Assembly (NCBI GenBank): GCA_949292445.1
Contig: CASEZU010000001.1
Span: forward strand, 1 to 7,530
DNA length: 7,530 nt
Direction: 5' to 3'
From: an uncultured Spirochaetales bacterium
GTDB taxonomy: Bacteria > Spirochaetota > Spirochaetia > Sphaerochaetales > Sphaerochaetaceae
Shown here: positions 1 through 6,338 of the stretch, in pieces
Layout: every line of letters begins with the position of its first letter
How positions within the stretch are numbered: position 1 is the first letter of the stretch
Translations under genes and position numbers: made by a program
Notes under the pieces: model-generated
Told to the model about the DNA's origin: nothing
Seen by the model: only the letters and a program-made list of their open reading frames with translations
The model's database searches: none

Positions 1-2090
1 TTCTCCTGATACTCCTTCTTGAGCTCATCGGAGACTGACTGAGGTACGCGTCCGTACTTCTCGACTTCCATAGTGAACTCAGCCTTGCCCTGGGTGAGAG
101 AGCGGAGGACTGTGGAGTAGCCGAACATCTCTGAAAGCGGAACCTCTGCGATGACCTGGCACTGGTTGTTATCCTCAGTGGAGGATACGATCATGCCTCT
201 TCTCTGGTTGATGGAACCGAAGATGTTGCCCTGGAACTCGGAAGGTCCGTTGACCTCAACCTTCATGATAGGCTCGAGGATTACCGGCTTTGCCTTCTCG
301 AAAGCCTCCCTGAACGCGCCGATAGCAGCTGTCTGGAATGCCATATCCGAAGAGTCAACCGGGTGCCACTGTCCATCGTTTACGACACAGCGTACGCCGA
401 TGACAGGGAAACCGACCTGCGTGCCTTTCTTCATCGCTGTCTGGAAGCCCTTGTCGCAGGACGGGATGAACTCAGTCGGGATTGCACCGCCCTTGACCTC
501 GTTGACGAACTCATAGTCCTTTGCCGGCTCATCCGGATCTGTCTGCACGATAGGCTCGATATATCCGGCAACACGGGCATACTGACCGGAACCGCCAGTC
601 TGCTTCTTGTGTGTGAAGTTGAAGTCCGCCCTCTGGCTGATGGCCTCCCTGTAGGCAACCTCAGGCTGACCTACCTCAACCTCCGCCTTGTACTCTCTCT
701 TCATTCTCTCGATGTAGACATCGAGGTGGAGCTCACCCATTCCCCTGATGATTGTCTGGTTGGACTCAGGATCGACATATGTCTGGAATGTCGGGTCCTC
801 CTTTGTGAAGCGGTTGAGAGCCTTTGCCATGTTGTCGGCAGCCTTCTTGTCTACCGGCTTGATGGCGAGGGAGATAACAGGATTCGGAACGAACATACTC
901 GTCATAGAGTAGTTGAGCGACGGATCGCAGAACGTGTCTCCGGAAGCGCAGTCGATACCGAACAGAGCTGCGATCTCACCGCATCCGGCCTCAGAGATAT
1001 CCTCCATGGCAGAAGCGTGCATCTTGACAAGCCTTCCGACGTTGAACTTCTTCTTCGTCCTTGTGTTGAGGAGCGTGTCGCCCTTCTTGATCTTGCCCTG
1101 GTAGATCCTGATGTATGTGAGCTGTCCGAACTGACCGTCCTCGAGCTTGAATGCGAGAATGACCGGCTTTGCGTCCTCCTTGGACTCGAGCACGACCTCC
1201 TTCTCATTGTTGTCGAGATCAAGAGCGATGTTCTCAACCTCCGTCGGGTTCGGGAGGTAGTCGATGACACCGTCGAGAAGCGGCTGGATTCCCTTGTTCT
1301 TGTAAGCGGATCCCATGAACACCGGGCAGAGCTGAAGGCCGATCGTTCCCTTCCTGACAGCTGCCTTGATCATCTCAGGTGTCACGCTGTCCTCAAGGAT
1401 AGCCTCCATGAGCTCATCGGAGAACATTGATGCCGCGTCAAGAAGCTCTTCCCTCTTCGCCTTTGCCTCTTCCATGAGCTCCTCAGGGATCTCCTCGATT
1501 CTCTCCTGGAGTCCGTCCGGGCCCTGATCGAAGTAATAGGCCTTCATCTCAACGAGATCTACGACACCCTGAAGCCTGTCCTCGAGTCCGATAGGAATCT
1601 GCATGAGAACGGCATTGAGGCCGAGCTTCTCGATAAGCTGGTCCTTTACCCTGTAGGGATTCGCTCCCGTTCTGTCGCACTTGTTGACGAATGCGATGCG
1701 GGGAACATGGTATCTCTTCATCTGGCGGTCGACTGTGATCGACTGAGACTGGACACCGCCGACTGAGCAGAGAACGAGGATGGCTCCATCGAGAACGCGG
1801 AGCGACCTCTCTACCTCGATAGTGAAGTCAACGTGGCCCGGAGTGTCGATGATATTGATCTCGTGTCCCTTCCACTCTACGTTCGTAGCTGCGGAAGCGA
1901 TCGTGATTCCTCTCTCCCTCTCGAGCTCCATCGAGTCCATCGTAGCGCCGACTCCATCCTTTCCGCGGACCTCGTGGATTGCGTGGATCTTGTTGCAGAA
2001 ATAGAGGATGCGTTCGGAGAGAGTTGTCTTTCCCGAGTCGATATGAGCACTGATTCCGATATTCCTCATGCCCAGTAAGTCATGTGCCAT
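1..2090 (-). CDS. fusA: Elongation factor G, spirochaete type (3' end cut by window edge)
   Basis: This is the translational GTPase EF-G, which drives tRNA-mRNA translocation on the cytoplasmic ribosome. About 696 codons are visible and the frame is still open at base 1, ending ...KKEYQE. EF-G is usually 690-710 residues, so only a few codons should be missing. GTPase motifs seen are the P-loop AHIDSGKT (residues 15-22), RERGITI in switch I (about 59-64), DTPGH (82-86) with the catalytic His86, and NKCD (136-139). Domains II to V follow, including GMGELHLDV and the C-terminal [16 protein letters not shown] block. The serine in AHIDSGKT and the [22 protein letters not shown] stretch match the spirochaete/mitochondrial-like subfamily (spdEFG1 type) rather than the E. 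coli type; this is from memory of Borrelia sequences. The start at 2090 is chosen because AGAGG at 2099-2103 lies 8 nt upstream; a second in-frame ATG (Met8) is a weaker alternative. Certain as EF-G, probable as to subfamily. Confidence 0.97.
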   Translation of the reverse strand, partial: MAHDLLGMRNIGISAHIDSGKTTLSERILYFCNKIHAIHEVRGKDGVGATMDSMELERERGITIASAATNVEWKGHEINIIDTPGHVDFTIEVERSLRVLDGAILVLCSVGGVQSQSITVDRQMKRYHVPRIAFVNKCDRTGANPYRVKDQLIEKLGLNAVLMQIPIGLEDRLQGVVDLVEMKAYYFDQGPDGLQERIEEIPEELMEEAKAKREELLDAASMFSDELMEAILEDSVTPEMIKAAVRKGTIGLQLCPVFMGSAYKNKGIQPLLDGVIDYLPNPTEVENIALDLDNNEKEVVLESKEDAKPVILAFKLEDGQFGQLTYIRIYQGKIKKGDTLLNTRTKKKFNVGRLVKMHASAMEDISEAGCGEIAALFGIDCASGDTFCDPSLNYSMTSMFVPNPVISLAIKPVDKKAADNMAKALNRFTKEDPTFQTYVDPESNQTIIRGMGELHLDVYIERMKREYKAEVEVGQPEVAYREAISQRADFNFTHKKQTGGSGQYARVAGYIEPIVQTDPDEPAKDYEFVNEVKGGAIPTEFIPSCDKGFQTAMKKGTQVGFPVIGVRCVVNDGQWHPVDSSDMAFQTAAIGAFREAFEKAKPVILEPIMKVEVNGPSEFQGNIFGSINQRRGMIVSSTEDNNQCQVIAEVPLSEMFGYSTVLRSLTQGKAEFTMEVEKYGRVPQSVSDELKKEYQE

Positions 2091-2098
2091 ATAATTAA

Positions 2099-2103
2099 CC
2101 TCT
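2099..2103 (-). promoter_or_regulatory. Ribosome binding site of fusA
   Basis: AGAGG on the minus strand lies 8 nt before the ATG at 2090. It decides in favour of this start over the internal Met8 codon at 2067-2069. Confidence 0.65.
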
Positions 2104-2152
2104 TCAGTAATATGATTCGAAATTACGGGCGGCCGAAAGCCACCAGATTGGC

Positions 2153-2181
2153 ATAATATTGATTTTCCTCGTCTTGTGCAA
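2153..2181 (-). promoter_or_regulatory. Sigma70-type promoter of fusA
   Basis: On the minus strand, TTGCAC (2176-2181) and TATTAT (2153-2158) are separated by exactly 17 nt, close to the consensus -35 and -10 boxes. Transcription would start near 2146, leaving a leader of about 55 nt that carries the AGAGG ribosome binding site. Found by inspection only. Confidence 0.7.
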
Positions 2182-2214
2182 TATGCAGAAGATAAGAATG
2201 GCAGGTGCATTCCC

Positions 2215-2242
2215 TTGTCCAGCAAGGAAAAGGCGCTACAAG
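2215..2242 (+). promoter_or_regulatory. Candidate promoter of the HIT-lipoprotein-thioredoxin operon
   Basis: TTGTCC (2215-2220) and TACAAG (2237-2242) are 16 nt apart, each matching four of six consensus positions. A weaker alternative is TTGATT (2159-2164) with TATGCA (2182-2187) at 17-nt spacing, which would overlap the fusA promoter on the opposite strand. A promoter must lie somewhere in this spacer because the upstream gene is divergent, but neither candidate is strong. Confidence 0.25.
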
Positions 2243-2289
2243 CCAAGCCAGATGGCGACAAAACCGGCTCCAGGTGGTAATATCTTTGC

Positions 2290-2691
2290 ATGGCAACTGT
2301 ATTCGAAATGATAATTAACGGGGAAATCCCGTCCACACGTCTTTACGAGGATGACAGGTGCATTGTCATACTCGACATAAATCCCATCTCAAAAGGACAT
2401 GCCCTTGTCATATCACGTGAATGTTATCCGACATTCACAGATGTCCCGATGGAGACGCTCTCCCATATGATGGAGGTAGCCAGGAAAATTGACAGGAAAC
2501 AGAGGGAAGTGCTCGGCGCTGAAGGCACGAACATAATGATCAACAACAGCCCCGCCTCCGGCCAGGAAGTGCCGCACCTCCACATCCATGTGATACCGCG
2601 CTTCCCGGGAGACGGAAAGACTCCGGCATTTCCCAAGGAAAAATACGCAGATGGCGAGATAGCTAAGTACGGGGATCTTCTCAGGCTATGA
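2290..2691 (+). CDS. HIT-family (HINT-like) nucleotide hydrolase
   Basis: A 133-residue histidine-triad protein of normal family length. The triad HLHIHV is at residues 96-101 (His96, His98, His100), preceded by [11 protein letters not shown] and followed by IPRFPGD, the usual context of bacterial HINT-like enzymes. The N-terminal part has the typical F-x-x-I-x-x-GEIPS opening and [14 protein letters not shown]. Family members hydrolyse nucleoside phosphoramidates, adenylylated compounds or dinucleoside polyphosphates in the cytoplasm; the substrate here cannot be read from sequence. The ATG at 2290 has AGGTGG at 2272-2277, a rather long 12-nt spacing. Its stop overlaps the start of the lipoprotein gene in the tetramer ATGA (2688-2691), so the two are almost certainly co-transcribed and translationally coupled. 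Family assignment is secure; the specific role is open. Confidence 0.93.
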   Translation: MATVFEMIINGEIPSTRLYEDDRCIVILDINPISKGHALVISRECYPTFTDVPMETLSHMMEVARKIDRKQREVLGAEGTNIMINNSPASGQEVPHLHIHVIPRFPGDGKTPAFPKEKYADGEIAKYGDLLRL

Positions 2692-3719
2692 AGCGTCTGG
2701 CTCTCTTGACCGCGGCGGCCCTCATGCTCACATCCTGCGCCGTATATACCGCAGCTGACGGGTATGGGAGGATATCAATACCGGAGACCACCGGCCGGCC
2801 GGTGACGAAGTATGCTCTCATTCTGGAGGAGAATGCCGAGAAATCGGCAGAGGCCATCGAGAATGCGAAGAAAGAGGCGGAGCACAGGGCTGCAATGCGG
2901 CGTGAGGCGGAGGTCAATGAATATCCGGACGACCTCTCATCTCTCACATTCCCCAATGTCTACACCCCGCTCAGGACGAACAGCACCGCAGCTGACGGCA
3001 TCAACACGATAGAAGTCCTTCTGCTGCCTCTGGGATATGATACATTCACCGAGGAAGACGCAGAGAGGATCCTCGCCGCAAACGCCGACATCGCACCGGA
3101 TTTCGTGATCCTCACAGGTTCGCTTGAGAACCAGGTCACGGGAGCGAGGGCTGCAGGATGGGATGCTGTCACGCTGAGAGGCGGAACTGTCCTGCACAGG
3201 CCGCTTCTGAAGGAAGCCGGAGAGGAGACAGCCTCATTCTTCATAACGACAACCAAGGATCTTGAGATAGCTCCGATGTCATTCCCCGACTCAATGCCTT
3301 CTTCCGCAGAAGAGGCAGAGGAATGGGCAAAGAGCCTTGAGAGCGATACGTCGGAAGCAGAGGCAATACAAGAGACCATACAGGAAATGACCGACCAGGA
3401 AATGCTGCTGGCCCTTTCATCAGCAGCGCCATCCGGCAAGGACTGGATAGAATTCACTCCCTTCAGATACCGCAGCGATCTTGAGTTCCCCGTCTCATCA
3501 GCTCTGGCCGGAGACGGATGGCTGGATGCCTACAGGGCGACTCACTTCACGGCGGAGACCGATGGCGGAATAACGAGGATGAACGGAGAGGTTTATGAAC
3601 GCCTCGACTTCCTCTACTCAAAATCCATGATACCTGTGAGCGCCATAAGCTATCCCGTCAGAGGACTGACGGACAGGACGGGCGCATTCGCGCTGCTTGC
3701 CGAATTGCTTATCCCATGA
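2688..3719 (+). CDS. Lipoprotein with a degenerate EEP (endonuclease/exonuclease/phosphatase)-like domain
   Basis: A 343-residue predicted lipoprotein. A short basic N-terminus (MKR) and hydrophobic stretch lead to the lipobox LTSC, with lipidated Cys17. Residues 45-78 are charged and probably helical. From about residue 105 the layout recalls EEP-fold enzymes: a strand IEVLLLPLG (108-116), PDFVILTGS (137-145) where EEP proteins have PDIVxLQE, DWIEFTPFR (252-260) where they have the GDFN strand, GWLDAYRATH (277-286), ERLDFLYS (304-311) and GLTDRTGAFALLAEL (326-340) where they end in SDHxPVxAEL. The catalytic Asn, Glu, Asp-x-Asn and Ser-Asp-His are all missing at these places, so activity seems unlikely. 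An acidic, low-complexity insert sits at 201-246. The start is fixed by the 4-bp overlap with the HIT gene. Lipoprotein status is strong; the EEP relationship is inference from motif order. Confidence 0.85.
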   Translation: MKRLALLTAAALMLTSCAVYTAADGYGRISIPETTGRPVTKYALILEENAEKSAEAIENAKKEAEHRAAMRREAEVNEYPDDLSSLTFPNVYTPLRTNSTAADGINTIEVLLLPLGYDTFTEEDAERILAANADIAPDFVILTGSLENQVTGARAAGWDAVTLRGGTVLHRPLLKEAGEETASFFITTTKDLEIAPMSFPDSMPSSAEEAEEWAKSLESDTSEAEAIQETIQEMTDQEMLLALSSAAPSGKDWIEFTPFRYRSDLEFPVSSALAGDGWLDAYRATHFTAETDGGITRMNGEVYERLDFLYSKSMIPVSAISYPVRGLTDRTGAFALLAELLIP

Positions 3720-3738
3720 TTACCTTCTGGATGAAAAT

Positions 3739-3744
3739 AGGAGA
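3739..3744 (+). promoter_or_regulatory. Ribosome binding site of the thioredoxin gene
   Basis: AGGAGA lies 8 nt upstream of the ATG at 3753, a near-ideal Shine-Dalgarno. It fixes this start and explains independent translation across the 33-nt gap after the lipoprotein stop. Confidence 0.75.
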
Positions 3745-3752
3745 CTGATTCA

Positions 3753-4058
3753 ATGGTTGAGATAACAAAAGCGAATTTCGAAAGTGAAGTTAAGAAAGCT
3801 GAAGGCCCCGTCCTTCTCGATTTCTGGGCATCATGGTGCGGCCCATGCAAAATGCAGTCAAGGATCCTCGAGGCCTCTGCCGATGCTCTCAAGGGAGCGA
3901 AGATCTGCAAGTGCAACGTCGATGACAACCCTGATCTTGCAGGAGAATTTGATGTCCAGGCGATTCCCACCCTGCTGGTGTTCAGAAACGGTGAGGTAGT
4001 GGACAGGGCAACAGGAGTCAGGGACGAAGCGGCCCTGAAGAGAATGCTCGGGCTCTGA
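3753..4058 (+). CDS. trxA: Thioredoxin
   Basis: A 101-residue single-domain thioredoxin, slightly short for the family (about 105-110) but with all key parts. The active site WASWCGPCK has redox cysteines Cys29 and Cys32, preceded by VLLDFWA; the cis-proline follows in AIPTLL (Pro72), then the usual FRNGEVVDRATG turn near the C-terminus. There is no signal peptide, so it should act in the cytoplasm as a dithiol reductant for reductases and oxidised proteins, recharged by thioredoxin reductase (not in this window). Two extra cysteines in KICKCNV (Cys52, Cys54) replace the usual hydrophobic strand residues and could be structural or redox-sensitive. It is the last gene of the plus-strand operon, 33 nt after the lipoprotein gene and directly before a strong terminator. 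The symbol follows the family; another trx paralogue may exist elsewhere in the genome. Confidence 0.95.
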   Translation: MVEITKANFESEVKKAEGPVLLDFWASWCGPCKMQSRILEASADALKGAKICKCNVDDNPDLAGEFDVQAIPTLLVFRNGEVVDRATGVRDEAALKRMLGL

Positions 4059-4079
4059 GAAGCAATCACAATGCAGTCA

Positions 4080-4111
4080 CCCAGCTGTCAGGACGATGGC
4101 TGGGATTTTTT
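4080..4111 (+). terminator. Rho-independent terminator after thioredoxin
   Basis: CCCAGC (4080-4085) pairs with GCTGGG (4099-4104). The stem extends inward by four more pairs (two of them G-U) to a 5-nt loop, AGGAC, and is followed by A and a run of six T (4106-4111). It separates the HIT-lipoprotein-trx operon from the methyltransferase gene. Confidence 0.9.
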
Positions 4112-4112
4112 A

Positions 4113-4142
4113 GTGTCATAACACAGGGAAATCAGCTATCAT
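4113..4142 (+). promoter_or_regulatory. Candidate promoter of the restriction-modification pair
   Basis: GTGTCA (4113-4118, four of six -35 matches) and TATCAT (4137-4142) are 18 nt apart. The start point would fall near 4149, only about 13 nt before the ATG and just before the AAGGAAG ribosome binding site at 4151-4157. A small inverted repeat GTGT-CATA-ACAC (4113-4124) covers the -35 box and could be an operator, but arms of 4 bp are weak evidence. Confidence 0.3.
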
Positions 4143-4162
4143 TTCGCAGAAAGGAAGAAAAA

Positions 4163-5104
4163 ATGGGAGCAAAATCCGTCCGCAATAAGACAATAGATAT
4201 GTCCCTGTCTGAAGGAAAAGAATATCTGGAACGCTGCATCTCATTATCCCGGAACCAGAACTCTGTCACAGAAATAACTGACCATACAATAATCGGGGAT
4301 ATGATTGAGATATGCCCTCTTCTTCCGCCGGAAAGCATTGATCTCGTAATAGCTGATCCTCCATATAATCTGACAAAGTCATTCAACAGCACCGTCTTTC
4401 AGAAAAGGAATGCAGATGAATATGAGGCATATACGCGCCGCTGGCTGAAAGCCGTGAAACCTCTTCTCAAAAAGAATGGCTCAATATATGTCTGCTGTGA
4501 CTGGGAATCCAGCCTTATCGTAGGCCGTGTGCTGGAAGAGTTCTTCACGGTACGCAACAGGATCACATGGCAGAGGGAAAAAGGCCGCGGAGCAAAGGCA
4601 AACTGGAAAAACAACATGGAGGATATATGGTTCGCCACATGCAGCAATGATTATGTGTTCAACATTGATTCCGTCAGGCTGCGGCGCAAGGTTATTGCCC
4701 CATACAGGGAAAACGGACACCCGAAGGACTGGATCGAAAGTGACAGCGGCAACTACAGAGATACCTGCCCATCCAATTTCTGGGATGACATCACAGTTCC
4801 TTTCTGGTCAATGTCTGAGAACACCGCACATCCGACTCAGAAGTCAGAAAAGCTGATCGCAAAGATCATACTGGCAAGTTCTGCGGAAAAAGCACTCGTT
4901 CTGGATCCGTTTCTTGGATCGGGAACGACCAGTGTGGTGGCAAAGAAACTCGGCAGGCACTATATCGGCATAGAAATTGATCCGCAATATTGCATGTGGG
5001 CTGAGAAACGGCTTGAGATGGCTGAATCTGACAAATCAATTCAGGGCTATTCCGATGGTGTTTTCTGGGAGAGGAATTCTCAGTCTGTGCGCAAAAAAGA
5101 TTAA
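4163..5104 (+). CDS. DNA methyltransferase, beta class (N6-adenine or N4-cytosine), type II RM
   Basis: A 313-residue site-specific amino-methyltransferase that transfers a methyl group from S-adenosylmethionine to an exocyclic amine in DNA. Catalytic motif IV DPPY is at residues 65-68, within LVIADPPYNL. The SAM-binding motif lies downstream, as DPFLGSGTT at 248-256 followed by GRHYIGIEID (264-273). This order (IV, target recognition region, then I) is the beta class. HPTQK (223-227) just before motif I is the usual motif X element. The central region, about 135-220 (QREKGRGAKANWKN, then SNFWDDITVPFWSM), should carry target recognition. DPPY is more common in N6-adenine enzymes, but N4 is not excluded, and the target site cannot be read. 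AAGGAAG at 4151-4157 supports the start. The candidate endonuclease gene follows after 45 nt on the same strand. Base composition is AT-richer than in fusA. Family certain; specificity unknown. Confidence 0.94.
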   Translation: MGAKSVRNKTIDMSLSEGKEYLERCISLSRNQNSVTEITDHTIIGDMIEICPLLPPESIDLVIADPPYNLTKSFNSTVFQKRNADEYEAYTRRWLKAVKPLLKKNGSIYVCCDWESSLIVGRVLEEFFTVRNRITWQREKGRGAKANWKNNMEDIWFATCSNDYVFNIDSVRLRRKVIAPYRENGHPKDWIESDSGNYRDTCPSNFWDDITVPFWSMSENTAHPTQKSEKLIAKIILASSAEKALVLDPFLGSGTTSVVAKKLGRHYIGIEIDPQYCMWAEKRLEMAESDKSIQGYSDGVFWERNSQSVRKKD

Positions 5105-5136
5105 ACCAAAAGTCCTCAGCAGCAGGTAAATGTAAT

Positions 5137-5142
5137 AAGGGG
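5137..5142 (+). promoter_or_regulatory. Ribosome binding site of the candidate endonuclease gene
   Basis: AAGGGG lies 7 nt before the ATG at 5150 and is part of a longer AAGGGGGG run at 5137-5144. It supports this start, and indicates that the second gene of the pair is translated from its own site and not by stop-start coupling. Confidence 0.6.
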
Positions 5143-5149
5143 GGCCTCA

Positions 5150-6307
5150 ATGTACAACCGGGAAGAAATAAGCACTCTGATAAGTTTCATTACAGAAAGA
5201 AATGGTATCGGAGACAAGCATAGTCTGATACTTCAGGTACAGCGGCAGTTCGGACTTACAAAAGATCGCAGCGTATTCTATTGCGACTGCTTTGCCATCA
5301 GGTTCTGTTCTGCCAGTTCAATGAATTTCAGCAATACGGTTCTATCTTTATCAGCCTTACAGAAATTCGACAGAATTCCTTTCATAATCTGCATTGTCAC
5401 AAGAAAAGAGAATTATTTGCTATTAGCTAATTCAACTTTTCTTAAAAAGGTCAGTCACTCTTCCCAAGACCTGCGCTGTGACAATATAAGAGGCAGTTTT
5501 AATGGAAGTGACATAATAAGAGAATACGAAGGAATTTCAAATATTCCGAAGAATTTTGAAACGCTCTTCAATTCCCATGAAAATTTCTCATTCAAGGAGA
5601 ATCTTGAAAGACTGGTAGAAGCAACGAATGGAATTTGCCCGACACGTAAACGCTTCATACCAACGGATGAACAGTCAGAACAAATAATACAATCAATTGA
5701 CAGGTCAATAAGTTTTATGAATTCTGCGGAATATACAATTCTGAATAAGGACCTGGATGCTAAAGTGAAAGCTGTGGAATCGGAAATCACAATTGCGGCC
5801 TTCATAGACAACGTCAATCTCCGCGGCAGAATCATAGAGTACCTTATAACTGCTGAAAATGACCTTAAAGACACCTTGCTGAAAAGCCTTCATGATAATC
5901 AGCCATTGCCGAAAATTTTCACATCCGACGATCTGGGTGATTACAAAAGAAATTTTCCTACCTATCGTACATTGACGGATATAAAGACAAAGATCCTTTT
6001 TCTTTCAGGCAATCCCAAAGGATACAATATAGACAAGCTCCTTTCATTCCTTTCCGAGGACAAAAGTGTATTCCTGATTTATATTGTCGCTATTGATGAG
6101 AAAAGACAGATACGGACAAGACTCTGTTCAATCTTCAGCAAACAGCTGATTTCTGGTACCAGGATAATGAAACAATGGGCAGGCAGAAACTCAAGAGGAG
6201 TTACACAGTTTGATGGCCGGGTACTTGAGAAGCTCACAGAAAGCCAGGAAAACTGCATAGACTATGCCGAGGCCAGAAAGTTCCTCTGCACTTGTCTGGA
6301 ACTTTGA
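5150..6307 (+). CDS. Putative type II restriction endonuclease, partner of the upstream methyltransferase
   Basis: A 385-residue soluble protein with no signal peptide or membrane segment that I cannot assign to a named family. The function is inferred mainly from position: it sits 45 nt after a beta-class methyltransferase, on the same strand, in the same AT-rich island. A PD-(D/E)xK-like arrangement is visible in the C-terminal half: Glu230 in RGRIIEYLIT, Asp264 in LGDYKRN, and Asp277-Ile-Lys279 in the strand TDIKTKILFL (276-285). These would be the acidic helix residue, the metal-binding Asp and the DxK pair. Other blocks that look structured are FSNTVLSLSALQKFDRIPFI (60-79), LRCDNIRGSFNGSDI (108-122), GNPKGYNIDKLLSFL (287-301) and QWAGRNSRGVTQF (342-354). 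Codon use is visibly AT-richer than in the housekeeping genes. It could instead be another RM accessory protein; cleavage activity is not proven by sequence. Confidence 0.75.
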   Translation: MYNREEISTLISFITERNGIGDKHSLILQVQRQFGLTKDRSVFYCDCFAIRFCSASSMNFSNTVLSLSALQKFDRIPFIICIVTRKENYLLLANSTFLKKVSHSSQDLRCDNIRGSFNGSDIIREYEGISNIPKNFETLFNSHENFSFKENLERLVEATNGICPTRKRFIPTDEQSEQIIQSIDRSISFMNSAEYTILNKDLDAKVKAVESEITIAAFIDNVNLRGRIIEYLITAENDLKDTLLKSLHDNQPLPKIFTSDDLGDYKRNFPTYRTLTDIKTKILFLSGNPKGYNIDKLLSFLSEDKSVFLIYIVAIDEKRQIRTRLCSIFSKQLISGTRIMKQWAGRNSRGVTQFDGRVLEKLTESQENCIDYAEARKFLCTCLEL

Positions 6308-6338
6308 ACTGATAAGAATATCCTTCCTATCGGAATAA

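Larger units (their letters stand above)
2091..2289. other. Divergent intergenic region between fusA and the HIT gene
   Basis: This 199-bp spacer holds the fusA promoter on the minus strand and some promoter for the plus-strand operon. A 5-bp hairpin (CCTTG 2213-2217 with CAAGG 2222-2226) and GCCA-GA-TGGC at 2247-2256 are visible. A 42-codon open frame (2183-2311) also runs through it. I recognise no riboswitch, tRNA or known small RNA. Confidence 0.5.

Noticed and set aside
363..1430. A 355-codon open frame on the plus strand opposite fusA
   Set aside because: It is a mirror of fusA codon bias: the residues are dominated by Leu, Arg, Val and Asp in antisense register and no domain is seen, while the minus strand encodes unmistakable EF-G.
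2213..2226. Hairpin CCTTG/CAAGG as a terminator
   Set aside because: The 5-bp stem is followed by GAAAA, with no T run on the plus strand; it lies upstream of the HIT gene, where no transcript needs to end.
2200..2280. Faint resemblance of the spacer to SRP (4.5S) RNA (AAGCCAAGCCAGATGGCG)
   Set aside because: The conserved SRP apical core with its GGAAGCAGCC side is absent and the flanks do not pair, so the match is taken as chance.
2748..2998. A 14-bp direct repeat ACCGCAGCTGACGG at 2748-2761 and 2985-2998
   Set aside because: Both copies are in frame in the lipoprotein and encode TAADG; two copies only, best seen as a coincidence or a minor internal duplication.
2960..3457. A 165-codon minus-strand frame inside the lipoprotein gene
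   Set aside because: Serine-rich antisense shadow with no motif; the plus strand has a lipobox and a coupled start.
4163..6307. Phage defence system beyond a simple RM pair
   Set aside because: Only two genes are present, with no helicase, ATPase, specificity subunit or other defence domain in the window; the neighbours are housekeeping genes.
6308..6338. Possible bidirectional terminator between the endonuclease and MBL genes
   Set aside because: Only GATA/TATC arms with bulges and no T run on either strand; not enough to call.
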